DNA of 64,000 nucleotides from Salinimicrobium sp050750585 (GTDB lineage Bacteria > Bacteroidota > Bacteroidia > Flavobacteriales > Flavobacteriaceae), in the NCBI RefSeq assembly GCF_050750585.1, contig NZ_JBOJLM010000001.1:339933-403932 (forward strand), read 5' to 3'. How positions within the stretch are numbered: the stretch's first letter is position 1; each line of letters opens with the position of its first letter. A model generated the notes under the pieces. It worked only from the letters and a program-made list of their open reading frames with translations, was not told where the DNA came from and searched no databases. The position numbers were made by a program, and so were the translations under genes. Shown here in pieces: positions 33,377-41,498 of this stretch.

Positions 33377-36300
33377 ATGCTTTCTAAAATAATAAGTTAC
33401 TTCCTGTATAACCGGCTGGTTACGACTTTGCTGCTAATCTTTATGATTGGCTGGGGAGTGGTCACTTCTCCTTTCGATTGGGACTTTGACCTACTGCCTC
33501 GCGATCCGGTGCCGGTTGATGCAATCCCCGATCTGGGTGAGAATCAGCAGATCGTCTTTACCGAATGGCCTGGCCGTTCGCCACAGGATATTGAAGACCA
33601 GATCACCTATCCGCTTACCACTGCTTTACTCGGAATTCCAGGGGTGGAGTCTATTCGTAGTACCTCCATGTTCGGATTTTCCAGTATCAACATCATTTTT
33701 AATGAAGATGTGGAGTTCTACTGGTCACGGACCCGGATTCTTGAAAAGATCAACTCTTTGCAATCGGGACTTTTACCCGAAGATGCACAACCTACTTTGG
33801 GTCCCGATGCAACAGCCCTGGGCCAGGTTTTCTGGTACACGCTCGAAGGAAGGGATACAGCAGGTAATGTCACCGGAGGCTGGGATCTGCACGAGATAAG
33901 ATCGGTGCAGGATTATTACGTTAAGCTTGGTTTAAGCGGAGTGGAAGGAGTATCGGAAGTTGCTTCTGTTGGTGGATTTGTACGTGAATACCAGGTAGAT
34001 GTTGATCCAGATGCTTTAAAGGCATTTAATGTGGGCATCGACGAAGTGATGATGGCAGTGCAAAACTCCAACCGAGACATAGGTGCCAAGACTATTGAGG
34101 TCAACAAAGTGGAATACCTTGTTCGTGGGCTGGGTTATATTGAATCTCTTGAAGATATTGAGAACACTGTGGTCGCAGTGAATGAGAACAAACCGATTCT
34201 GATTTCCGACATCGGTGTTGTCACCCTGGGGCCTGCCGAAAGGCGCGGGATCCTCGACAAGGCCGGTGCTGAGGTCGCCGGCGGAGTAGTAGTTGCCCGT
34301 TACGGATCTAATCCGCTGGCGGTGATCAACAATGTCAAAGAAAAAATAGAGGAGATCGCCCCCGGAATGCCCACAAAGGTGTTGCAGGATGGAACGGTTA
34401 GCAAGTTGACCGTAGTTCCTTTCTATGATCGCACTCAGTTGATCCAGGAAACTTTGGGAACACTTGAAAGTGCCCTTTCAGACGAGATCCTTATTAGTAT
34501 CATCGTCGTGATCATCCTGGTACTCAATTTACGCGCGTCAATTCTTATTTCCAGTCTGCTGCCCATTGCGGTGCTCATGACCTTTATCACCATGCGCTAC
34601 TTTGGGATAGATGCGAATGTGGTGGCGCTTTCGGGTATTGCTATTGCAATCGGTGTGATGGTAGATGTGGGGATCGTCTTTGTGGAAAACACGCTGCGGC
34701 ATCTTGAATTTCCTGAAAACAAGAACGCCCGGGGTTCAAAACTTCTTGAGGTAATAAAGAACGCAACTATAGAAGTAGGACCTGCGGTCACAACTGCCCT
34801 GGCCACAACAGTGGTAAGTTTCCTTCCAGTATTCTTTATGGAACATGCCGAAGGAAAGCTCTTCATTCCCTTAGCCTTTACCAAAACTTTTGCCCTGGTA
34901 GCAGCCTTTCTTCTGGGGATTATTGTGCTGCCAATGCTGTCTTACTATTTCTTCTCTTTTAGATTGCAAAAGGAGAGAGTCAACCGTATCTGGAACTACA
35001 GTCTTATTGGCGGCGGAATTATTCTTGCGCTCCTTTTTTCTATGTGGTTACCATTAGCTTTAACGGTAATCGGAATTTTGAGATTGCTGGAACCCAGGAG
35101 CCGTGGTTTCCTCGGAAAATATACCCGGGAGATATCTCTTTTTATAATTCTTGCAGTAACTATATTTTTCCTCACTACGCACTGGATGCCGTTGGGGGTT
35201 AGAAATTCACTTATTGAGAACTACCTGTTCGTAATCGTGCTCCTCATCCTTACTCTGGCGGCCCTCCTGGCGGTTGTAAGATTTTATGAGCCAATCCTTA
35301 ACTGGTGTCTTGAGAACAAAAAGACCTTTTTAATGCTTCCGGTGATAACAATTCTTATCGGATTATTGATCTGGCAGGGTTTCCCAAAGATCTTCGGATT
35401 CATTGGTGACGGCGCAGAAGAAGTTGGCTGGGAGATTAGAAAAACTTCAGCCTGGCAAGGTGCTTCCGAAGCATTTCCCGGGGTAGGTAAAGAATTTATG
35501 CCAACGCTGAATGAAGGTAGCTTTCTTCTAATGCCGACTGCAATGCCCCACCTGGGAATTGAGGGTAGTAAGGAAGTGCTTCAAAAGCTGGATATGGCCG
35601 TTACCAACATTCCTGAAGTTGAGGTTTCTGTAGGGAAACTGGGAAGGGCGGAGACTGCGATAGATCCGGCGCCTATTTCGATGTACGAGAATGTCATCAA
35701 TTATAAATCGGAGTACATGCTGAACGAGGAAGGTGAAATGCAGCGCTTCAGGGTAGATGATGACGAAAATTTTATTCTGAAGTCAGGAGAAGCCTTTCCT
35801 CATGAAGAAGTGGTCCTTCAGAATATCACAGCTAAAGACCTGATTCCCGATGAAGATGGGGAATATTTCAGAAACTGGAGAGACCACATCAATAGCCCCG
35901 ATGATATCTGGGACGAGATCGTCAGCGCGACCAGGTTACCCGGAATTACTTCGGCTCCCAAACTGCAGCCCATAGAAACCAGACTGGTGATGCTGCAAAC
36001 GGGAATGCGTGCTCCAATGGGGATCAAAGTTTATGGACCCGACCTGGAGACCATTCAAAATTTTGGGTTTGAACTGGAAGAGATCCTCAAACAGGTTCCT
36101 TCGGTGAAAGAGGAAGCGGTCTTTGCAGATCGTATAGTTGGTAAACCATATCTGGAACTCGACATTAACCGGCAAAATATTGCCCGTTACGGCCTCAGTA
36201 TTGAAAAAGTACAGCAAACCATTGAAACTGCCATCGGCGGGATGGAGATCACCACCACTGTTGAAGGCCGGGAGCGTTATCCTGTGCGGGTGCGGTACCC

Positions 36301-37252
36301 GCGGGAGTTAAGAAATTCACCGGAGGAGATCGAGCAGATCCTGGTGCCAACACCTACGGGAGCTCAGATTCCGTTGGGACAGCTGGTAGAGGTGCGGTAC
36401 GTAAAAGGGCCGCAAATGATCAAGAGTGAGGATACATTTTTGGTAGGTTATGTGCTTTTTGACAAAAAAGAAGATTTTGCCGAAGTAAACGTGGTGAATG
36501 ATGCGCAGGATCTAATAGCAGAAAGGATTGCTACAGGAGAACTGGTAGTGCCGCCCGGGGTAAGCTTTGAATTTTCCGGAAATTACGAGAATCAGGTGCG
36601 GGCAGTCAAAAGACTTGCTATTGTCATTCCAATTTCCCTGATCATTATCTTTCTGCTGTTGTATTTTCAGTTTAAAACGGTGATCGCTTCCACGATCCAC
36701 TTTTCGGGAGTATTTGTGGCTTTTTCCGGCGGATTCATCATGATCTGGCTTTACGGGCAGCCGTGGTTCATGGACTTCAGTATATCAGGACTCAATATGC
36801 GCGACCTGTTCCAGATGGGCACGATCAATCTGAGTGTGGCCGTATGGGTCGGATTTATTGCCCTTTTCGGGATCGCAACAGATGATGGGGTGCTCATGGG
36901 AACTTATATTCACCAGGTTTTTGAGAAACGTGATCCACAAACAGTGCCCGAAGTTAGGGCAGCCGTTCTTGAAGCAGGTAAGAAAAGGGTAAGGCCGGCA
37001 ATGATGACCACAGCAGTGACAATCATCGCCCTGTTCCCTGTGCTTACCTCTACCGGAAAAGGAGCAGATATTATGGTGCCTATGGCTATTCCGATCGTAG
37101 GAGGAATGGTCATCCAGATCATGACCATCTTTGTAGTGCCGGTATTGCAGGCAATATGGCGCGAAACGGTGGTGACAAAAAATAAAAAGCCCCTCCCTAA
37201 CTCTCCCCAAAGGGAAGGGAACTTAAATAGTGACTATGAAAATGGATTATAA
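33377..37252 (+). CDS. Heavy-metal RND efflux pump, inner-membrane subunit (CusA/CzcA family)
   Basis: 1291 residues, longer than E. coli CusA (about 1047). The HME-RND signatures are present: P-D-L-G-E-N-Q-Q-I-V-F-T-E-W-P-G near 45, the helix with G-V-M-V-D-V-G-I-V-F-V-E-N in the first half and F-G-I-A-T-D-D-G-V-L-M-G-T-Y in the second. It drives metal ions from periplasm to outside with protons, through the TolC-like and CusB-like neighbours. Extra length lies in an added stretch of hydrophobic segments (about residues 530-690) and a loop region with Asp/Glu (about 780-880). The last 20 residues come from a C/G-rich repeat and a read-through into the next gene. Confidence 0.93.
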   Translation: MLSKIISYFLYNRLVTTLLLIFMIGWGVVTSPFDWDFDLLPRDPVPVDAIPDLGENQQIVFTEWPGRSPQDIEDQITYPLTTALLGIPGVESIRSTSMFGFSSINIIFNEDVEFYWSRTRILEKINSLQSGLLPEDAQPTLGPDATALGQVFWYTLEGRDTAGNVTGGWDLHEIRSVQDYYVKLGLSGVEGVSEVASVGGFVREYQVDVDPDALKAFNVGIDEVMMAVQNSNRDIGAKTIEVNKVEYLVRGLGYIESLEDIENTVVAVNENKPILISDIGVVTLGPAERRGILDKAGAEVAGGVVVARYGSNPLAVINNVKEKIEEIAPGMPTKVLQDGTVSKLTVVPFYDRTQLIQETLGTLESALSDEILISIIVVIILVLNLRASILISSLLPIAVLMTFITMRYFGIDANVVALSGIAIAIGVMVDVGIVFVENTLRHLEFPENKNARGSKLLEVIKNATIEVGPAVTTALATTVVSFLPVFFMEHAEGKLFIPLAFTKTFALVAAFLLGIIVLPMLSYYFFSFRLQKERVNRIWNYSLIGGGIILALLFSMWLPLALTVIGILRLLEPRSRGFLGKYTREISLFIILAVTIFFLTTHWMPLGVRNSLIENYLFVIVLLILTLAALLAVVRFYEPILNWCLENKKTFLMLPVITILIGLLIWQGFPKIFGFIGDGAEEVGWEIRKTSAWQGASEAFPGVGKEFMPTLNEGSFLLMPTAMPHLGIEGSKEVLQKLDMAVTNIPEVEVSVGKLGRAETAIDPAPISMYENVINYKSEYMLNEEGEMQRFRVDDDENFILKSGEAFPHEEVVLQNITAKDLIPDEDGEYFRNWRDHINSPDDIWDEIVSATRLPGITSAPKLQPIETRLVMLQTGMRAPMGIKVYGPDLETIQNFGFELEEILKQVPSVKEEAVFADRIVGKPYLELDINRQNIARYGLSIEKVQQTIETAIGGMEITTTVEGRERYPVRVRYPRELRNSPEEIEQILVPTPTGAQIPLGQLVEVRYVKGPQMIKSEDTFLVGYVLFDKKEDFAEVNVVNDAQDLIAERIATGELVVPPGVSFEFSGNYENQVRAVKRLAIVIPISLIIIFLLLYFQFKTVIASTIHFSGVFVAFSGGFIMIWLYGQPWFMDFSISGLNMRDLFQMGTINLSVAVWVGFIALFGIATDDGVLMGTYIHQVFEKRDPQTVPEVRAAVLEAGKKRVRPAMMTTAVTIIALFPVLTSTGKGADIMVPMAIPIVGGMVIQIMTIFVVPVLQAIWRETVVTKNKKPLPNSPQREGNLNSDYENGL
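37188..37221. repeat. C/G-rich repeat inside the CusA-like gene 3' end
   Basis: Plus strand AGCCCCTCCCTAACTCTCCC then CAAAGGGAAGGGAA. Its reverse complement resembles the element at 31300-31336. It encodes the atypical tail P-L-P-N-S-P-Q-R-E-G-N of the pump. Confidence 0.55.
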
Positions 37253-38489
37253 AATATCATTTTTGACAGGTCTGTTTTTTCTTTTCTTCGGAAGCATGGA
37301 AGGTCAGACGCTGGAGGATTATCTGTTGATCGCTGCAGAAAATAATCTGCAGGTGAAGGCTGCGTATTCCGAATTTGAGGCGGCCCTGCAGGAAGCGCCG
37401 CAGGTGAAGAGCCTGCCCGATCCCACCCTCACCGTTTCGGCCTTTGGCCAGATGGTGGAGACACGACTGGGGCCACAGGAAGCCCGTTTTTCTATCATGC
37501 AGATGTTCCCCTGGTTTGGAACGCTTGAGGCACGGGAGAATGTGGCAACTTTAATGGCCGAAGCTAAATTCCAGGCTTTCCTGGAAACCCGCAATGAGAT
37601 CCTGTTGCAGGTGAGCAGTAAATACTATGAGCTTTACGAGCTCGAGCAACAGCTGCAGTATCAACAGGAGAATCTGGACATACTTCAGAACTATAAGGAT
37701 CTTGCGCTTTCCCGCGTAAGTGCAGGAAGCGGAGCATTGTCTGATGTTTTACAGGCAGATATCATGCGGAATGAATCTATTACTGGACTGGACGTGATCC
37801 GGCTCAGAAAGGATGTGCTGCTCGCGCAGTTCAATGCTTTACTGGACAGTGAAAAATCTGAAACAGTAGTGGTGCCAAATGAGGTAGAAACACTTCCTGA
37901 AAATGCCATTTTTGACACACTTGTTGATAACAACCCTCAGCTGGAGGAACTGGAGAATATGGCAGCATCGGCGCGGGCACGCGAAGACCTGGCGAAAAAA
38001 GAAGGAATGCCGAATGTTGGGCTGGGACTGGATTATGTGATCGTTGGCGAAAGAATGGATATGGCAGTTGAAGACAATGGCCGCGATGCGATTATGCCTA
38101 TGCTCACTGTAAGCCTGCCCATCTTCCGCGGGAAATACAAAGCGGCCAGAAAGCAGGCGGCCTTTTTGGCGGAGAGTTATGAGCAGCGAAAAGAAGGTTT
38201 AAGAAATCAACTTTCAGCAGAACTTGAGGCGGCCCTTTTTGAAGTCCGGGAGGCGCAGGCCATGCTGCAGCTTTACAGGCGGCAGGTAGAAAGTTCAGAG
38301 CAGGTCCTTAACTTATTGCTTTCCTCTTACCGAAATGCAGCTTCAGATTTTGAGGAGGTGTTGCGGGTTAGGCAGGAACTTTTAAAATATCAGCTGGCGG
38401 TGGCAGGGGCAGAGGCCAATTATCTCACCGCACTGGAAAGAATCGATTATTTATCGGGTAAAACTTTAGATTATGACAGGCAGAAATAA
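37236..38489 (+). CDS. TolC-family outer-membrane efflux protein (CusC-like)
   Basis: 417 residues from the ATG at 37236. A GTG at 37230 and an ATG at 37242 are alternatives. A signal peptide ends near S-M-E-G-Q. The rest is two OEP repeats with long coiled-coil helices (E-L-E-Q-Q-L-Q-Y-Q-Q-E-N near residue 130; L-E-A-A-L-F-E-V-R-E-A-Q near 330), typical of TolC proteins that form the outer-membrane duct. The start lies within the CusA-like 3' end, and the stop overlaps the adaptor start by 17 bases. The palindrome AAAATGCCATTTT lies inside. Confidence 0.9.
   Translation: MKMDYKISFLTGLFFLFFGSMEGQTLEDYLLIAAENNLQVKAAYSEFEAALQEAPQVKSLPDPTLTVSAFGQMVETRLGPQEARFSIMQMFPWFGTLEARENVATLMAEAKFQAFLETRNEILLQVSSKYYELYELEQQLQYQQENLDILQNYKDLALSRVSAGSGALSDVLQADIMRNESITGLDVIRLRKDVLLAQFNALLDSEKSETVVVPNEVETLPENAIFDTLVDNNPQLEELENMAASARAREDLAKKEGMPNVGLGLDYVIVGERMDMAVEDNGRDAIMPMLTVSLPIFRGKYKAARKQAAFLAESYEQRKEGLRNQLSAELEAALFEVREAQAMLQLYRRQVESSEQVLNLLLSSYRNAASDFEEVLRVRQELLKYQLAVAGAEANYLTALERIDYLSGKTLDYDRQK
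37900..37912. repeat. Iterated palindrome AAAATGNCATTTT (N=C), in the TolC-like gene
   Basis: Exact match followed by TGACAC, the extended right arm. Read as P-E-N-A-I-F-D-T. Confidence 0.75.
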
Positions 38490-40233
38490 AAATATACTCA
38501 TCATAGCCGGTACACTGGTGGCAGGTATCCTGCTTGGCTGGCTTTTCTTTGGAGGCAGCGATGATTCCGAAATTCATGACCACAGCACAGAAGTCGCGCA
38601 GGAAACCATCTGGACCTGTTCCATGCATCCACAGATTCGGGCAACCGAGCCGGGGAAATGTCCTATCTGCGGAATGGATCTTATTCCGCTGGAAAGCTCC
38701 GATGTTATGGAAAACCCCGATGCGGTGCAAATGACGGAATATGCCATGAAGCTCGCCAATATCCAGACGCAGGAAGTAGGCAGTACATCTGCAGAAAGAG
38801 AGATAGAGCTTAACGGAAAAGTAGTGGTTGACGAAAGGATCTCTTATACCCAAAGTACCCACGTTCCGGGAAGGATCGAAAGGCTGCTGGTCAATTTTAC
38901 GGGAGAGGAAGTCCACAGGGGACAGGCACTCGCAGTGGTATATTCCCCTGAACTGGTAACGGCCCAGGAAGAACTCTTACAGGCATACGCCATTCGTGAG
39001 TCTCAACCTGAACTTTTTGAAGCAGCAAAACAAAAGCTGCGGAACTGGCGGATTGAGGAAAACCAGATCAACCGTATTCTCGAAAGCGGAAAAGCCACAG
39101 ACCGTTTTACCATCACCGCCGATGTGAACGGGGTGGTGACCGAAAAATTAGTGGAGGTAGGAGATTATGTGGAAAGAGGAATGCCGCTATACCAGATCGC
39201 CGACCTATCAAAAATGTGGGTTCTTTTTGATCTTTATGAGCGGACCTTAGGGATGGTCGATGTGGGAGACAAAGTAGAATTTACTGTAGCTTCTATTCCG
39301 GGAGAAACTTTTACCGGGACTATCAACTTCATAGATCCCATTATTGACCGTCAAACCAGAGTGGCTACTGCGAGGGTAGAGGTTTCCAATATTGATCAAA
39401 GGCTGAAGCCGGAGATGTTTGTCTCAGGGATAGTGACGGGAGGTAGTGATGATAAAGCAGCTTCAGGATTAACTATTCCGAGGTCGGCAGTGCTGTGGAC
39501 CGGGAAGCGCAGCATCGTCTATGTGAACGAAGGCACTGCAAATAATCCTCTTTTTGTGATGAGGGAGGTGGTGCTGGGGCAACTTTTGGGATCATCGTAC
39601 GTGGTTCAGGAAGGACTGGCTGCGGGAGAAGAGATCGTGGTAAACGGAACTTTCACCGTAGATGCTGCGGCACAACTTGCAGGAAAACCGAGTATGATGA
39701 ATCCGGCAACGGCAACTTCAGCCGCAGTACAGGTTGATGTAAGACAGTACCTGCAGGATAGCGGTTATGACTACAGGGCGCAGGCTTCCAAAGAATTTCA
39801 GCAGCAACTGGATCTGCTTGTTAGAGATTATCTTCAGCTAAAAGATGCCCTTGTGGAGGGACAGGCAGAGGAAAGTCTTAATTTTACAAAGCAGTTTGTA
39901 AATACGCTTCAGCAAATCACCGAAACAGGAATGGCGGGAGAAGCAGAGGCTTTTTGGAAGGAAAAGAAGAAGTTCCTGTTGCAACATTCCGAAGAAGGGT
40001 TGAATACGACCGACTTGAAAAAGCAAAGGGAGAATTTTGTTTATCTTTCTGAAGCAATTATCAAAACCGTAGCTGCTTTTGGAACAGGAGATAAAACCGT
40101 TTACGTAGATTATTGCCCTATGGCGAATTCAGATAAAGGTGCGTATTGGCTAAGCGACGTGGCCGAAATCAAAAACCCATATTATGGAGATGCCATGCTC
40201 ACCTGTGGCGAGATTGTTGAACACATTAAATAA
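38473..40233 (+). CDS. RND efflux periplasmic adaptor (CusB family) with HMBD and DUF3347 domains
   Basis: 586 residues. A membrane anchor (about 8-24) is followed by a heavy-metal-binding domain with C-S-M-H-P and C-P-I-C-G-M-D (about 51-76), the hairpin and barrel-sandwich region (about 100-260), a beta-barrel (about 265-345), and a C-terminal DUF3347 domain (about 420-585) with Y-C-P-M-A-N-S-D-K-G-A-Y-W-L. The adaptor joins the pump to the outer duct and hands metal to it. The C-terminal DUF3347 has a free-standing relative in the next gene. This is a fusion of three metal-handling modules. It overlaps the TolC-like gene. Confidence 0.9.
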   Translation: MTGRNKNILIIAGTLVAGILLGWLFFGGSDDSEIHDHSTEVAQETIWTCSMHPQIRATEPGKCPICGMDLIPLESSDVMENPDAVQMTEYAMKLANIQTQEVGSTSAEREIELNGKVVVDERISYTQSTHVPGRIERLLVNFTGEEVHRGQALAVVYSPELVTAQEELLQAYAIRESQPELFEAAKQKLRNWRIEENQINRILESGKATDRFTITADVNGVVTEKLVEVGDYVERGMPLYQIADLSKMWVLFDLYERTLGMVDVGDKVEFTVASIPGETFTGTINFIDPIIDRQTRVATARVEVSNIDQRLKPEMFVSGIVTGGSDDKAASGLTIPRSAVLWTGKRSIVYVNEGTANNPLFVMREVVLGQLLGSSYVVQEGLAAGEEIVVNGTFTVDAAAQLAGKPSMMNPATATSAAVQVDVRQYLQDSGYDYRAQASKEFQQQLDLLVRDYLQLKDALVEGQAEESLNFTKQFVNTLQQITETGMAGEAEAFWKEKKKFLLQHSEEGLNTTDLKKQRENFVYLSEAIIKTVAAFGTGDKTVYVDYCPMANSDKGAYWLSDVAEIKNPYYGDAMLTCGEIVEHIK

Positions 40234-40257
40234 TAACTAATCATAAAATCGAGAAAA

Positions 40258-40857
40258 ATGAAAAGAACAAAAATGACAATTATGGCTTTGGCAGGAGCTT
40301 TTATAATGGCTTCATGCGGAGAGACTAAAAAAGAGAACGAAGTGGAAGAGGTTGCAATGCCAATGCAAAACGAGATGCATATGGAAGAGACCGGTGATCA
40401 CGATATGGATAACATGAGCGGGAACCTTGATGACGGGCAGTCTGTTGCCGTTGAATTCAATAATGAACAGGTGGGCACCGCCTATCAACACTACATGCAC
40501 GTGAAAACTGCATTGGTGAATACTAATGCTGAAGAAGCTATGAGCGGCGGGAAAATGCTTGTTGAGGCATTAGCTAACGTAGAGAACAATGCCCAGGCTC
40601 TTGAAGCGGCACAAACCATTGCTAATTCTACGGAGATCAATGCGCAAAGAACGGCTTTTGAAGATCTTTCTATGGTGATGGAAGGAATGTTAAAAGGTGC
40701 AGTTAAGTCGGGCGAAGTGTATAAGCAGTACTGTCCTATGGCTTTCGACGGAAAAGGGGCTTTCTGGTTGTCTTCTTCAGAAGAAATTAGAAACCCATAC
40801 TACGGTGACAAGATGCTGAAGTGTGGAAGGGTTGAGGAAACTATTAGCGGTAGCTAA
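40258..40857 (+). CDS. DUF3347 lipoprotein, putative periplasmic metal carrier
   Basis: 199 residues with a lipoprotein signal (M-A-S-C-G, Cys at about 20). A low-complexity, Met/His/Glu-rich stretch follows (M-P-M-Q-N-E-M-H-M, then H-D-M-D-N-M; about 35-62), well suited to copper or silver. The DUF3347 domain (about 70-195) ends with Y-C-P-M-A-F-D-G-K-G-A-F-W-L and K-M-L-K-C-G. The same domain ends the upstream adaptor, so both may bind the same metal at the outer face. The metal-binding role is inferred from context and residues. Confidence 0.82.
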   Translation: MKRTKMTIMALAGAFIMASCGETKKENEVEEVAMPMQNEMHMEETGDHDMDNMSGNLDDGQSVAVEFNNEQVGTAYQHYMHVKTALVNTNAEEAMSGGKMLVEALANVENNAQALEAAQTIANSTEINAQRTAFEDLSMVMEGMLKGAVKSGEVYKQYCPMAFDGKGAFWLSSSEEIRNPYYGDKMLKCGRVEETISGS

Positions 40858-40859
40858 GG

Positions 40860-41420
40860 GTGAAATTGTTCATCAAAAATATGGTTTGTAACCGCTGTAA
40901 TATGATGGTGAAGTCTGAACTGGAACAGTTCGGGCTTCATCCTCTTACAGTTGAACTCGGCATGGCCGAAGTAGAGCGCGAACTTTCTTCGGAAGAAAAA
41001 AAGCTGCTGAATGAGCGCCTGGAAAAACTCGGTTTCGAACTTATTGACGATAAAAAGACCCGGCTCATTGAGAGCATAAAAACCACGATTGTTGAAATCA
41101 TACAACATCCTGCACACCTTCCAAAAATGACATTTTCGGAACATCTTTCCGAGAAGTTCCATCAGGATTATTCTGCCATCAGCAAACTTTTTTCTGAAGT
41201 ACAGGGCGTGACGATTGAGCAATATGTGATCAATCAAAAGATTGAAAAAGTGAAGGAACTGCTGGTGTACGATGAACTTTCCCTTAGCGAGATCGCACAT
41301 CAATTGAACTATTCGAGTGTCTCCCATTTAAGCAAGCAGTTCAAAAAAGTAACAGGATTAACGCCTACCCATTTTAAGCAGGTTAAGGAAAACAAGCGCA
41401 TTCCTCTGGATAAACTTTAG
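40860..41420 (+). CDS. HMA-like/AraC-type HTH regulator
   Basis: 186 residues from a GTG at 40860, two bases after the DUF3347 stop. The N-terminal 65 residues look like a degenerate heavy-metal-associated domain: M-V-C-N-R-C-N-M-M-V keeps a CxxC and is followed by a beta-alpha pattern. Residues about 80-180 form an AraC-type double helix-turn-helix (S-L-S-E-I-A-H-Q-L-N-Y-S-S-V-S-H-L-S-K-Q-F-K-K-V-T-G-L-T-P in outline). This suggests a metal sensor fused to a DNA-binding domain that controls the block. Ligand and target sites are unproven. One exact palindrome copy lies inside (41124-41136). Confidence 0.85.
   Translation: MKLFIKNMVCNRCNMMVKSELEQFGLHPLTVELGMAEVERELSSEEKKLLNERLEKLGFELIDDKKTRLIESIKTTIVEIIQHPAHLPKMTFSEHLSEKFHQDYSAISKLFSEVQGVTIEQYVINQKIEKVKELLVYDELSLSEIAHQLNYSSVSHLSKQFKKVTGLTPTHFKQVKENKRIPLDKL
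41124..41136. repeat. Iterated palindrome AAAATGNCATTTT (N=A), in the AraC-type regulator gene
   Basis: Exact match. Read as L-P-K-M-T-F-S-E. Confidence 0.75.
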
Positions 41421-41498
41421 AATCTTACCACAAAAATCCAGAATTGTATAACATTTCCGCTTTAAATCCTGCGAACTTTGGGATGTAAAGTTAGAGAG

